From: Thiocapsa imhoffii
Lineage (GTDB): Bacteria; Pseudomonadota; Gammaproteobacteria; Chromatiales; Chromatiaceae
Reading direction: 5' to 3'
Assembly (NCBI RefSeq): GCF_016583985.1
Contig: NZ_NRSD01000003.1
Coordinates: forward strand, 62,001 to 126,000
Length of the DNA stretch: 64,000 bases
The notes beneath the pieces are model-generated. The model had not been told where the DNA came from, did no database searches, and saw only the letters and a program-made list of their open reading frames with translations. Each line of letters starts with the position of its first letter. The stretch's first letter is position 1. A program made the position numbers and the translations under genes. Below are positions 1-10,398 of the stretch, in pieces.

Positions 1-1561
1 GAGTCTGGCGTTGGTTGGCCAATGCCGGGCGTCGGGGTCGGCGTTACCGTCCCCACGGACGTGCCTCCGGCCGCCTTCGTCTTCTCCGCCTCGAGCTTCT
101 GCTCGGCCAGGTCCGGACGTACCAGCAGGTAGCCCTCTTCGAGCATGACCCCCTCGGGACTCAGCGCGGCCTTGAAGTGCATCACCTTCGCATCGCCGGC
201 GCACGCCCCCTCGCACAGCGCAAAGTGGCCGGCGCGTACCCCATCGACAATCGACTGCTTCAGCACATCGTCATCCCGAAGAATCGGCAGATGCGTGAAA
301 TTGCGGAAGTAGCCCGGCAGCGCCTTCAGACTGAGCACCGGCTCCTCATCCGGCCAGACCTTGAACTTGGTCGGATGGACCAGCAGGATCGAGGCGATCT
401 GCTCCAGATATTTCTGCTTTTCCTTGAGGAAGGCGACCACCAGGTCCGTCAGATTCTGGTCTGTCGATGCAGGCGGCTGCCCCATGTCGAGCGCCTTCAG
501 GGGCTCGCCGTTGCTGCCTCCCCACGCGGCATGCCGATAGGCCCGCAGAATCTGTTGGCGCACACCCTTGGCCGCCGTGCCCTTCTCCGCTTGCAGCTGG
601 GTCACCTGGGTCTTCGACAGGTTGTGGCGCTCCCGATTGGTGTCGACACTCTCGGCGGCCAGCAAACCGCGAATACCCTCTTTCAACATCGAGACCTCGG
701 CCTCCTCGGCAACGAGGAAGACCAGCGTGTTGCGGCGGGTCCGGTGCGTCGTGCCGCTCTTGGTCAGGATGTCCAACACCGCCTGCTGCGAGTCACCCTG
801 GTTAGTGGCCGTGAAGGTCCGCTCCGGCGGCATCACCACCACCTTGTTGCTTGCGCTGTCGGCGATGTCCCCGGGGCCTTCCGGCCAGATGTAGGGCGAC
901 AGCGGTGCCTGCGAGAGCAGCTTGCGAATCTCCGCCTCCAGGCGCTCGCGGACCTGCTGGTCGTCCACGCCGTTTTTGGCGTCGAGCAGAATCCGATTCA
1001 GGTTCGGGGTGGTCGAGAAGCGGAAGCGCTCCCCCTCGGTGTTGATGAAGTGGAAACGTTCCTTTATCTGCAGGATCACACCGGGGATGGTCCCGAAGTC
1101 GATCTCGGGCCGGGCAGCCGTCAGGTGCAGCTCCGCGAGCGTGGCGCCACGAGACCCGTTGCCTGCCTCGCAGGTATAGAGAAACGCGGTTGTTGCGAGC
1201 CCGGTGGCGATGCGCCACTCGGTCATCTGAGGGCTTTGCCGGTCCAGACCGGCCGCGTTGGCGTCCTTACCGATGATGTCCGCTTCAAGCGCCGAGCGGA
1301 ACTCGCGGTCCACGAGCTCCAAGAGCTCAGAGCGGATCTCCTCATTCGTCAGATCGATGTCGCTGGCCTGGATGAGCCCGCCCTTGTGGTTCTTCTTGAG
1401 CAGATCCGCCACCACCAGCGCCAGGAGTCGTAGTAATCCGGGTTACCGCTCTGGTGCAGCACATCCGCCAGGCTTGCAGCAAAGTCGTTCTGCTTCACTC
1501 TACCCTGCTGGATGTTGTCGTGCGGCGTGACAACTTGCCGCCAAGGGGTCGTATTGGCCAT
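1..1561 (-). pseudogene. DUF499 defence ATPase, internally deleted and cut by the window edge
   Basis: The start is an ATG at 1561 with a GAGGAAAG ribosome site. The first ~45 residues (beginning MANTTPWRQVVTPHDNI and reaching NPDYYD) match the N-terminus of DUF499 proteins, large P-loop ATPases found beside DUF1156 methylases in restriction-like defence loci. At about 1424-1430 the reading frame changes abruptly to the C-terminal half, with motifs such as ALVVADLLKKNHKGG, DLTNEEIRSELLELVD, LATTAFLYTCEAG and FRFSTTPNLNRI. The middle section with the Walker motifs, roughly 400 residues in normal members, is absent. I read this as an internal deletion that also breaks the frame, so no ATPase can be made. 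The open C-terminal frame runs off the window at position 1. Family assignment is good. The deletion size is inferred from remembered family length. Confidence 0.75.
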
Positions 1562-1574
1562 TGCTTTCCTCTGT

Positions 1575-2374
<800 letters not shown>

Positions 2375-3702
2375 GGTGCGCCCTCCAAAATGTACTGCTT
2401 GAAAGCGTACAGCAATGTCGTGGTTCGTCAATCCCCGCAGCGCCTCGACTGACTCCCCGGACTTCGCGATCTCTTCCCTCGTCGCTCGAATGGTCCGCGC
2501 GAACGCGTCCAGCGTCACGGTCTGTCGTGCATTGAAGAAATCCGCAAACTTCAACATGCCGTAGCGCGTGACGGCACTCAACCCTCGCGCATTGCCCGAT
2601 GGACGGTCGGGCGAGACGTCGCCCTCAATCGGTATCACCGATGCGGCCATCTCGACAGCCCTGCGCCACGCGTTTCGGTCAGTGTCATTCGCCAGCCGAT
2701 AGAACCGTCCCTGTTGCTGGCTGGACACCTCGCAGGCAAGCACGAGTTCCTGCTCGATGCGGCCGGCCATCCCCTCAACTCGCATGTACTTGCCAGGCGT
2801 CACCTCGCCACAGCACGGACAGAGGAGCTTGTTGTTCCCGTAGGTCGCCTCTTTGGGGTCGAAGTCGATCTCGTCGTCGTAGTGGAGCGAATATTCGATG
2901 CCCGTCCGTTGCGCGTTTGGCTTGATTCGGTAGGCGATACGGCGGCTCGACTTGTTCGCAAGCCATGTCTGATTGACCACTGGAATCAGGACGCGACAGG
3001 CCGGATTCGAACAATGCACCTGCCGCACCCAAAAGTAACCGAGAATCTCGCGGTCTTTCGCGCTGGACGGGTAGAGCAAGCCGACCTCGGAATCGACGCG
3101 CCCTTGTACCCACTCGGCCCAACGCTGGACTTCAACCGCGAGTCGAGGTTCCGCGGGCGCGTCGAGGTTCTGCAGCTGATCGCTGCTTCTCGGACGAATG
3201 ACATCTTCCGCGAAACGTTGAGGGTATAGATGGATCCCAGCTCAATCACGTGGGCAACCGGATTGAGGTCATTTGCGTAGGTCTCGCAACCGAGACGCTG
3301 CGCCTCAAGGGGGATGGCTCCACCGCCGGAGAAGGGATCCAGCACCCGGGGGCGATCAGCGCCGTCGTGGGAGCCGTGTCTTCGTGCGACGCGCGCGGCG
3401 TGTGATCGAGCGATGTTTGCCTGCGCCACCTTGAGGAGCCCATGGTCCGGGTGCGAGGGATCGAGCAGGTCCCAATCGACGATCTTCTTCAGCAGTTCGT
3501 GGTGGCGCTGCCGCTCTTCGTCGTCCACGGGAGCATCAACCAGTGCCGCATAGACCGCTGCGCGACATGCGGCAAGCGGGCGCCGCGCCCACCAGAGATG
3601 GAGCGTACTGATATGCCCCTTGCGGATGTATTTCTCCCTCGCGCTCTGTACGCTGATCTCCGCCAGAGGAAGGCTGTCCTCAATGAGGCGCCGATCGGTC
3701 AT
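2375..3702 (-). pseudogene. DUF1156 adenine-type DNA methylase, frameshifted and C-terminally truncated
   Basis: The N-terminus (starting MTDRRLIEDSLPLAEIS, then HLWWARRPLAACRAAVYAAL) is the DUF1156 domain. It is followed by the methylase SAM motif DPFSGGGAIPLEAQRLG and by NDLNPVAHVIELGSI. At about 3227-3230 one base is missing: the homologous continuation YPQRFAEDV, then VQRWAEWVQGRVDSEVG, is in another frame. Beyond it are two zinc-knuckle pairs (CSNPACRVL and CPCCGEVTPG) and the segment TRYGMLKFADFFNARQ. The rest of the normal protein, including the expected target-base motif, is missing, and the frame runs straight into the antitoxin gene. The start overlaps the upstream DUF1016 gene by 4 bp, so this was the next gene of the same operon. 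The single-base shift could be a sequencing error; the missing C-terminus could not. Confidence 0.8.
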
Positions 3703-4868
3703 GCTTCCAACTCCCTGGTCCAGGCCATGAGTTTTTTCTGTAGTTCCTCTTTCGAGGGCAGGTAGAGCTGGTATTCGGACGCGTGAATGTTGGCATCCTC
3801 GGGTAGGGTGAGCTCGACCAGGGCGTCGCTCTTGCGACGGCAGAGCAGGATGCCGATGGTCGGGGCCTCTTCGGCCGTCTTGACGTGACGGTCGAAGTAG
3901 TTGACGTACATCTGCATCTGCCCGAGATCCTGATGGGTCAGCTTGTCGAGCTTGAGGTCGAGCAGGACGTAACAGCGCAGCAGGCGGTTGTAGAACACCA
4001 GGTCGACATAGAAGTGATCGTTGTCGAAGGTGAAGCGCTTCTGCCGCGCCTCGAACAGGAAGCCCTTGCCAAGCTCCAGCAGGAACTGTTCGAGCTTGCC
4101 GATAATGGCCGTCTCGAGCTCGCGCTCGCTATACGCGCTGTGCTCCTGGAGGTCGAGAAACTCCAGGACATAGGGATTCTTGATGATGTCGGCGGCCTGC
4201 GCGACCACCAAGCCCTGTTCGGCCAGTTTGCGGATCTCTTCTTTGTCGCGGCTAAGCGCGAGCCGCTCGTAGAGGGAGCTGGCGATCTGTCGTTCGAGCT
4301 CGCGGGTTCCCCAACCGTTCGAGGTGGCTTCGATCTCGTAGAAGCGCCGGGCCTCCGGGTTGGTGACCGTCAACAGGGTGACGTAATGGGTCCAGCCCAG
4401 GGAGAAGCGCCCGCCCAGCGTCTCCATCATCGCTTCCACCAGCGGTTCGAAGGTGGCGTCGGCGAGATTGCCGGCAGGCCTCAGGGCAGTGACGAAGGTC
4501 TCCGCCGGCGAAGATTCAACGGGCGCTGCCTGTTGAATCCGCGGCGACGGCGGAGAGTCGTCCCGAGCGAACCGGGGGTCACCGGCGTCCTTGTAGGTCT
4601 CGTAGAAGGCTCGACATTTGCGCAGGTTCGTCGGGGACAGACCCTTGATGCCCCGCGAGGTGAGCGCCGCCGATACCTCGGCGATGAGTGCTTTACCGTA
4701 GAGGTCCGCGCGCGAGGCACCCGCGCCCTCGTACTCGACGAGGTAGTAGCCGAACAACCAATTGCGCACGACCAGGACCCTGTCCACGGTGCGCGCGGCA
4801 CGCTGTTGCAACGCGCGGTGGGTCTGCGCGAACAGGGAGACGAGTGCGTTGAGATCGGCGTTGCTCAT
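3699..4868 (-). CDS. DUF1016 (YhcG-like) PD-(D/E)XK nuclease-domain protein
   Basis: 389 residues. The N-terminal half is the helical DUF1016 region (VVRNWLFGYYLVEYE, then LTPTNLRKCRAFYETY-like residues near 70-115). The C-terminal half carries the nuclease-like fold: FTFDNDHFYVDLVFYNRLLR, then VLLDLKLDKL with the D-x-K pattern, then GILLCRRKSDALVEL and a YLPSKEEL tail. Such proteins accompany restriction-modification and other defence genes; their exact role is not settled. It overlaps the helicase gene upstream and the DUF1156 gene downstream by 4 bp each, so it is inside one operon. It is intact. A second, divergent member lies in the type I locus at 15308-16417. Confidence 0.85.
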   Translation of the reverse strand: MSNADLNALVSLFAQTHRALQQRAARTVDRVLVVRNWLFGYYLVEYEGAGASRADLYGKALIAEVSAALTSRGIKGLSPTNLRKCRAFYETYKDAGDPRFARDDSPPSPRIQQAAPVESSPAETFVTALRPAGNLADATFEPLVEAMMETLGGRFSLGWTHYVTLLTVTNPEARRFYEIEATSNGWGTRELERQIASSLYERLALSRDKEEIRKLAEQGLVVAQAADIIKNPYVLEFLDLQEHSAYSERELETAIIGKLEQFLLELGKGFLFEARQKRFTFDNDHFYVDLVFYNRLLRCYVLLDLKLDKLTHQDLGQMQMYVNYFDRHVKTAEEAPTIGILLCRRKSDALVELTLPEDANIHASEYQLYLPSKEELQKKLMAWTRELEA

Positions 4869-7800
4869 GTCTCACCCCGGTTCGGCGTTGTGCTCGGGCG
4901 CCGGACATCGAGTCCACCGAGATCGATGGAGACCCTTCGATTCAACTCATCGACCTTGGCCGCAAGCGTTGCGTCCCGCGCGGTCAGCGTCAGGAGCTGG
5001 CCGTCTCGAGCCGCGTACAGTGCGACCCGATCATCCAGGTGTTGCGCCAGGGCCCAGGTGCTTGCACGCAGCCACAGCCGCGCGTCGGCGTCGAGCTCGC
5101 GGGCGAGGACGAAGCGGGCATCCTGACCGTCGGCATCCCGCGCGATGGCATCGAGACCGAGCCCCTGATCGCGGATGTCGTCGAGGACGCGCCCTTGCGC
5201 GACCTCGACCTCGCGCACCTGCGCGAGCAGCGCATCGCTGGCGGCTGTCGGTGGGCTCGCGCGGTCCACGTTCGCGTTGTCATCGGGTGGCAGCACCCTG
5301 ACCACACCGAGGAACTCAGGGACTCGGGGCACCAGCTGCAGCTCCAGCCGAATCTCCGCGAGCCGCTCTTCCTGGCGACGCTTCGCCTCCTGCATCAGCC
5401 GCTGCTCGCGACCGATGGCCAGGCTCATGTCCTGTCCTTGGACGGACTTGGCCTCGAAGTCGAGGAGACGGTCGGCATGCCGGCTGATGACGACGCGAAA
5501 GGATCGCTCCAAATAGCGTTCCTTGAGGCTCAGCTCCTTCAGGCGCCCGCTCGGGACCTCGTCGACGAAGCGCGACACCAGGTGCTCTAGACAGTAACGC
5601 GTCGCGGCGTGCTTGCGCAGGTCGAAGTCCGTCATGGCGGGCGGCACAGGCCCGTCGGAACGGGGATGGAGGTCGTGGAGCCGGATCGGGTGCACGGGCG
5701 TGAACGCGGCGTCGGCGCATTCGCCGGCGCCTGGTGACTCGACAGATGTGGCGTCCTCGCGGACGGCGAAGAGCCGCTGGGAGAGCACGCGTCCAGTGCC
5801 ATCGCCGACCACACCGCGGAAGAACCAGAGTCGCTCCGGCCCACGCGCGTCGACGTCGAAGAACACGGCGCCGCGCGCCAGGGAATCCGTGAAGCCGGTC
5901 TCGGCGGCCTTAAGGATCGACTCGAACAGTGGGTGCCCGGGACCGAGCAGCTCGGTGCGGCCGTCTTCGCCGACCTCGGCCTTGTCGAAGGTGAGGGAGA
6001 GATAGGCTCGGTTCACGGTGCCATGACGGCGTCGGAAGTCGATCTCCTGCTCGTGACGGAGATTCACCGGCACCCGCTCGACCCGCAGCTTGCCGTCGGC
6101 CCGCCGTTCCCAACGGCCGCGATGGCGCTCCAGGGTTCTGGTGAAAAACAGCTCCAGGTGTGACGGCAGCAAGGCCTGGCCCGCTGAGCGCGTGGCGTCG
6201 ATGCGCAGCTCGGGTAGATTCACGAAGCGGCGTGCGAGCCCCTCCTCACGGGCGGCCATCAGCGAGTGTTGGTGATCGGGGCTGACGGCCTGCTCGATGC
6301 TGGTCACCGCGTCGGCGAGGCGCCGACGGTTGGTGATGCAATCGATGATCAGCTCCGAGAGCGAGATCTCGTGGTCTTCGAGCAGTTCGCCCACCAGATC
6401 GAAGACGCGGTCGGAACCGAGCCCCTTGCGCATCTCTTCCATCTTGCGCAGCAGCGCGGCCAGTACGGCACCCTCGCGGGTATCGGTCGCGACGAGGTTG
6501 AAGATGAAGACCTCGTTCTGCTGGCCGATACGGTGGATACGACCCATGCGCTGTTCGAGCCGGTTGGGATTCCACGGGATGTCGTAGTTAACCATCTGGT
6601 TGCAGAACTGGAGGTTGATGGACTCGCCACCGGCCTCGGTCGCCACCATGATCTGCGCCTCACCCCGGAACAGCTCCTGCTGTTGGCGCCGCTGATCCAT
6701 GGAGAGCGAACCCTCGATGACGGCGACGATGAAACCCTGGGCGCGGAGCTGCTCCACGAGAAATGTGAGCGTGTCCTTGGCCTCGGTGAAGATCAGCAGC
6801 TTCTCGCCCCGCGCGGCCAGGCCCTCGTCGCGCAGGATGGCGTCCGTGAGCTGGATCAGTTTGGCCTCGATGCCACTGCCCAGCGCCGCGCACGCCTGAC
6901 GCAAGAGCCGCTCCAGTGCGTGAACCTCGGCCTCCAACTCACCGATGGACTCGGCGTTGGTGAGACGTTCGACCAGCGAATCCTCGACGTCCCAGCGCTC
7001 GGTCTCGGAGAGGTCGTCGAGATCATCCACCTCGGCGCCGCCGAGCAGATCATCGATGGCAGCATCTCCGTTGCCGCCGCGCAGTGTCGCCCTGGCCTTC
7101 GTGGCGGCGAGCGCACGCACCTGCTCGAGCAGTTCCTGGAGACGCTCGTGACGACGGCTGAGCGACGCGGTGATGGCGGCGAGGCTCGATGTCAGGCGCC
7201 GCTGCAGAATGGTCATGGCGAAGCCGACGTTGCGCTTCTCCTCGAGCATCGCCTTATTGAAATGCTCGGTGACGTACTCCGTGACCGCGTCGTAGAGGGC
7301 GCGCTCCGCACGGCTGAGATCAAAGGTGACGGTCTTGACGGTGCGCTGAGGAAACAGCGGCGACCCGTCCAATCGGCACATCTCCTCCTTGAGCCGGCGC
7401 AGGATGATCGGGTTGTCCGCCGAGGACATGGCCTCCTCGAGGATGTGCCGATCGGCAAACAGATCCTTGTCGAGCAATTCGAGCAGGAGACGGAAGTTCT
7501 CGGGATCGCCCTTGTGCGGCGTGGCGGTCAGCAACAGCAGATGCTTAGTGCGAACGGAGAGCTCTTCGCCGAGCCGATAGAGCCGAGTCTTGCGGGTCTG
7601 CTTCGCGCGCACGCCATGGCTGTAGGCGGCCATCTTGTGGGCCTCGTCGGCGATGACCAGGTCCCAGTTCGCCTCCTTGAGCGTCTCGAGCACATTGTCG
7701 CGCGCGGCCCAGTAGACCGAGGTGATGCAGCGGTCGTTCTCGGTCCAGGGGTTGCGGCCGACATTAGCCTTGAGCACGCCGTTGTCGACGATGGTGAACT

Positions 7801-8329
7801 CCTCGGAGAACTTCTCGATGAGCTCTTCCTGCCATTGGCGGGAGACTAGCGGCGGTACGACGATCAGCACGCGGTCCGCCAGTCCGCGGAAGCGCAGCTC
7901 TTTGAGCAGCAGCCCGGCCATGATGGTCTTGCCGGCACCAGGGTCGTCGGCGAGCAGAAGACGCACCAGCGGCGACTTGAGTATGTAGCGATAGACCGCA
8001 TCGAGCTGATGCGGCAGCGGGGTGATGGCCGAGGCGTTGACCGCGAAGTGCGGGTCGTACTCGTAGGCGAGGCGGATGCGCAGGGCCTCGATGGCAAGAT
8101 GGAAGGCCTCGGGGTCCCCGGAGAAGTCCATGCCCTTGGCGCTGGAGACGATCGTCAGCCGCTGCGCCTGCTCTGCCGTAACGATGATGCCCGGATAGAA
8201 CTGGCGCGTGCGGGTGCCGACGGCGTCGATCTGGAGCATGGCGCCGAAGTGCTCGACACTGAGTACGCGAACCGGCTCGGGCCACAGCGGTCCTTTCAGC
8301 ACCATGTCTTTTTCGATCGCCACGCTCAT
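4865..8329 (-). CDS. SNF2/RapA-like DEAH helicase of a DISARM-like defence cassette
   Basis: 1154 residues, intact. Superfamily 2 motifs are clear: Walker A DDPGAGKTIMAGLLLKEL (about residue 130), Walker B/DEAH as VIADEAHKMA, motif III as LLTATPHKGDP, and the C-terminal lobe with LIFTEAKDTL, MVATEAGGESINLQF and the arginine finger region QRMGRIHRIGQ. The length and long C-terminal extension match the large helicases found with DUF1156/DUF499 genes and resemble DrmD of class 1 DISARM. It would translocate on double-stranded DNA. Its start overlaps the RadC-N gene by 4 bp and its stop overlaps the DUF1016 gene by 4 bp. Which defence system name applies is uncertain. Confidence 0.88.
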   Translation of the reverse strand: MSVAIEKDMVLKGPLWPEPVRVLSVEHFGAMLQIDAVGTRTRQFYPGIIVTAEQAQRLTIVSSAKGMDFSGDPEAFHLAIEALRIRLAYEYDPHFAVNASAITPLPHQLDAVYRYILKSPLVRLLLADDPGAGKTIMAGLLLKELRFRGLADRVLIVVPPLVSRQWQEELIEKFSEEFTIVDNGVLKANVGRNPWTENDRCITSVYWAARDNVLETLKEANWDLVIADEAHKMAAYSHGVRAKQTRKTRLYRLGEELSVRTKHLLLLTATPHKGDPENFRLLLELLDKDLFADRHILEEAMSSADNPIILRRLKEEMCRLDGSPLFPQRTVKTVTFDLSRAERALYDAVTEYVTEHFNKAMLEEKRNVGFAMTILQRRLTSSLAAITASLSRRHERLQELLEQVRALAATKARATLRGGNGDAAIDDLLGGAEVDDLDDLSETERWDVEDSLVERLTNAESIGELEAEVHALERLLRQACAALGSGIEAKLIQLTDAILRDEGLAARGEKLLIFTEAKDTLTFLVEQLRAQGFIVAVIEGSLSMDQRRQQQELFRGEAQIMVATEAGGESINLQFCNQMVNYDIPWNPNRLEQRMGRIHRIGQQNEVFIFNLVATDTREGAVLAALLRKMEEMRKGLGSDRVFDLVGELLEDHEISLSELIIDCITNRRRLADAVTSIEQAVSPDHQHSLMAAREEGLARRFVNLPELRIDATRSAGQALLPSHLELFFTRTLERHRGRWERRADGKLRVERVPVNLRHEQEIDFRRRHGTVNRAYLSLTFDKAEVGEDGRTELLGPGHPLFESILKAAETGFTDSLARGAVFFDVDARGPERLWFFRGVVGDGTGRVLSQRLFAVREDATSVESPGAGECADAAFTPVHPIRLHDLHPRSDGPVPPAMTDFDLRKHAATRYCLEHLVSRFVDEVPSGRLKELSLKERYLERSFRVVISRHADRLLDFEAKSVQGQDMSLAIGREQRLMQEAKRRQEERLAEIRLELQLVPRVPEFLGVVRVLPPDDNANVDRASPPTAASDALLAQVREVEVAQGRVLDDIRDQGLGLDAIARDADGQDARFVLARELDADARLWLRASTWALAQHLDDRVALYAARDGQLLTLTARDATLAAKVDELNRRVSIDLGGLDVRRPSTTPNRGET

Positions 8330-8664
8330 GCCGAGCCACCCAGGTCCTCGCGCGTGCTGAGTTGCGGCTTGTGCCCCCAGCGAACTCGCAGGTAGCGCCG
8401 CGTGAGCGCCGGCATCAGGTTGAGCAGCGTGGCTGCGGAATCGCCGATTCCGTCGATTTTGGCCAGTTCCGCCGCCGGGGTATCGAGTACGTTGGAGAGC
8501 GCTCCGAACCGATCCAGCAAGGCGCGCGCAATGGGCTTCACATCCTTGCGCGGGACGGCATAGGTCAACAGCAGCTCGAGAACCTCATGATCCTCGAACG
8601 CGCTGAGAACGCTCCCATTGAAGCGGTCTCGCAGTCGCTGACGGTGACCTTCCAGGTAGGACAT
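8326..8664 (-). CDS. RadC N-terminal (UPF0758) helix-hairpin-helix protein
   Basis: About 112 residues from the ATG at 8664 (MSYLEGHRQRLRDRF), preceded by GCGAGGGC. It matches only the N-terminal helical and helix-hairpin-helix part of RadC proteins: FEDHEVLELLLTYAVPRKDV, then LLDRFGALSNVLD and IDGIGDSAATLLNLM. The C-terminal JAB metalloprotease-like domain is absent, but there is no sign of a frameshift because the stop overlaps the helicase start by 4 bp. Stand-alone versions of this domain occur in defence operons and may bind DNA structures. The frame is open further upstream, but the similarity starts at this methionine. Confidence 0.8.
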   Translation of the reverse strand: MSYLEGHRQRLRDRFNGSVLSAFEDHEVLELLLTYAVPRKDVKPIARALLDRFGALSNVLDTPAAELAKIDGIGDSAATLLNLMPALTRRYLRVRWGHKPQLSTREDLGGSA

Positions 8665-8680
8665 GCCCTCGCTTCGTTCC

Positions 8681-8881
8681 CTATTCGTCCTGCTTCCCCG
8701 CGTCGGCATCGACCGCACCTCCGCTGCGCACCCACTCGTCCACGTCCTGCCGCTTGAATTTCCAGAACCGCCCAACTTTGTGCCCAGGCATGCCCTTGCC
8801 GGTCACCCAGGCGTACACCGTGTCCTTGGAAACGCCGAGATATTCCGCGATCTCATCGACCGACCGCCAGCGATCTTCCAA
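8681..8881 (-). CDS. Excisionase/MerR-like helix-turn-helix protein
   Basis: The conserved part is a short winged HTH of the excisionase type: RWRSVDEIAEYLGVSKDTVY, then AWVTGKGMPGHKVGRFWKFK and RQDVDEWVRSGGA. I take a TTG at 8881 as the start because GGGGAA lies a few bases upstream and the similarity begins there. The open frame extends to an ATG at 9007, so the protein could be up to 108 residues. It stands first in the minus-strand defence cassette, just before the RadC-N gene. In such cassettes this kind of protein probably regulates the operon, which is inference here. Confidence 0.7.
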   Translation of the reverse strand: MEDRWRSVDEIAEYLGVSKDTVYAWVTGKGMPGHKVGRFWKFKRQDVDEWVRSGGAVDADAGKQDE

Positions 8882-9032
8882 GTCGTTCCCCCGATCTGGT
8901 TGCACCACTTGACTCTGCTTATAGACCCCGGCACGAAGGGGCGTCAAACGGATTTGGCAGGATTTGGAGTGAAGTAGTCGGCTCATGGCCATGTCAACGG
9001 AGGCCATAGCGGCGAAAAGCCCAGGGGCTGAG

Positions 9033-9344
9033 ATGGCGAAGGTGTTCTTCTCATACGCACACCAGTTTCAGACGCATCGACACCGACCGCTTCGAGGCCA
9101 CCATCGACCTAAACGGCTCGGAACGGACCCGCTGCGGCATCTGGCACGCCCGGGAACATTGGTGCTCACCCGGACTGCGCTATTCCAACAGTAACGTTAT
9201 GAACGGCAATGGCTTTAACGAATCCCTCTCCGTCGAGAACGACAGCTCCGCCCAGTTCTGGAAACCCATGGGCATGGCCCTCATGCGACGAGAGGTGCCG
9301 GAGCAGATGACCACCACGGCATTACCGGTGAGTACGCGACCCTG
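9033..9344 (+). pseudogene. Possible remnant beginning like a TIR-domain protein
   Basis: An ATG at 9033 opens MAKVFFSYAHQFQTHR, which resembles the first strand of TIR domains (VFFSYSH). The similarity stops after about ten residues. A different frame (RIDTDRFEATIDLNGSE, later NVMNGNGFNESLSVEND) then stays open to about 9344 without a start codon. I do not recognise that second piece. The arrangement suggests fused leftovers of broken genes between the defence cassette and the next minus-strand gene. The stretch 9008-9344 holds nothing else that I can support. Confidence 0.25.
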
Positions 9345-9695
9345 CTACTCCTTAGAATTCCAGTAGGAACTGCCAACCTCCGGTTCATCGTCCTCGCCAG
9401 GCGCGTAAATCAGATCCAATGCGTGGAGGGCGAGCGCGCAGCCCTTACGGGCGGCAGATTCCAGACTATCGACCAGGGTGGCCGAAATCTCCTCGCCATC
9501 GAGCACCGACCATGTTTGGGCCGGCATGTCGTCATCGTCGGTCGGCTCTACCCAGAACTGGTCGTCGCCCCATTGCCACTCCCCGTCCCGAAGCATTGCG
9601 ATCAGGTCAGCATAGCCAACGACGTCCAGCCGACGATGCGCAACTAGCGCACTGACGCGTTGAAGACAGATCATCGGGTCTATGGCCCCACTCAA
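9345..9695 (-). CDS. Hypothetical acidic protein
   Basis: 116 residues from the first ATG (MSGAIDPMICLQRVSALVAH); a second in-frame methionine eight codons in is also possible. The protein is acidic, with runs such as EPTDDDDMPAQTW and APGEDDEPEVGSSYW, and has no signal peptide or membrane segment. I recognise no domain. It lies just downstream of the broken GNAT gene on the same strand. Its balanced composition and lack of an overlapping better candidate favour a real gene, but there is no homology evidence. Confidence 0.45.
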   Translation of the reverse strand: MSGAIDPMICLQRVSALVAHRRLDVVGYADLIAMLRDGEWQWGDDQFWVEPTDDDDMPAQTWSVLDGEEISATLVDSLESAARKGCALALHALDLIYAPGEDDEPEVGSSYWNSKE

Positions 9696-9719
9696 CGATC
9701 CATCACCAATCAGGCGCCT

Positions 9720-10256
9720 TCAAACCTCGTTCGCATGCGCCGACGGATCGACCGCCCCGAATCCCTCGTGGAACGCAACGGTGCCCCGCGGCAGCGTCCC
9801 GTCGAAAGACATGGCGAAGAAAACCTCCGGCGGGACGCCTTCGAGGACGAGCTGCGGGCAGTTCTCGAACCCGAATCTTCGGTAGTACTCCGGATGCCCC
9901 ACCAGGCAGCAGCCGCGCGCCTGCATGCGCTTAAGCCGCGACAAGCCTTCACGCACCAAGGCTTGGCCGATCCCTCGGCGCTGAACCTGGGGCAAGACCG
10001 AAACCGGGCCAAGTCCTTACCAGTCCGGTGTGCCGTCCGACAGGGTGACGGGCGAGAAGGCAATGTGGCCGACGACACGGCCATCGACCTCCGCGACGAG
10101 CGAGAGTGCAAGGACCTCGGCGGCGCGGAGCGCGTCGATGATGAAGTGTTCGGTCTGGTTGCTGATCTCAAGGTCCCGAAACGCCGCGACCGTCACCTCT
10201 GCGATCGCGGCGATATCGTCGTTCGTCTCGTTCCTGATCCTCATATCCGACGTCAT
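9720..10256 (-). pseudogene. GNAT N-acetyltransferase (YhbS-like) with an in-frame stop
   Basis: The ATG at 10256 starts MTSDMRIRNETNDDIAAIA. The first 79 residues follow the YhbS-type GNAT pattern (AFRDLEISNQTEHFIIDALR, then GRVVGHIAFSPVTLSDG) and end at tryptophan with TAA at 10017-10019. The same frame continues after that stop with GLGPVSVLPQVQRRGIGQAL, HPEYYRRFGF and GTVAFHEGFGA to the normal end at 9720. The family usually has tyrosine at the stop position (WYGLGPV), so a single C/T-to-A change explains it. A longer reading from 10505 exists but has no family support. A heavily decayed relative lies at 25.87-26.11 kb. Confidence 0.8.
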
Positions 10257-10398
10257 GATTTCGTTTACCTCCACTCGGCAACCCGCCGTGCGTACTGGTC
10301 GGTTCCGTCGGCGTGGGGAGAAGACCGCTCCCGTTGCATGGGCGAACCAGCTTCTTTTCGTGAGCCCCGAGCGGGACGCGGAACTCCGAAACCCACTT

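Noticed and set aside
15..1433. Long plus-strand open frame of 472 codons
   Set aside because: It is antisense to the DUF499 pseudogene; only the minus-strand frame has family similarity.
6266..7849. 527-codon plus-strand frame
   Set aside because: Shadow of the SNF2 helicase on the other strand; composition typical of high-GC antisense frames.
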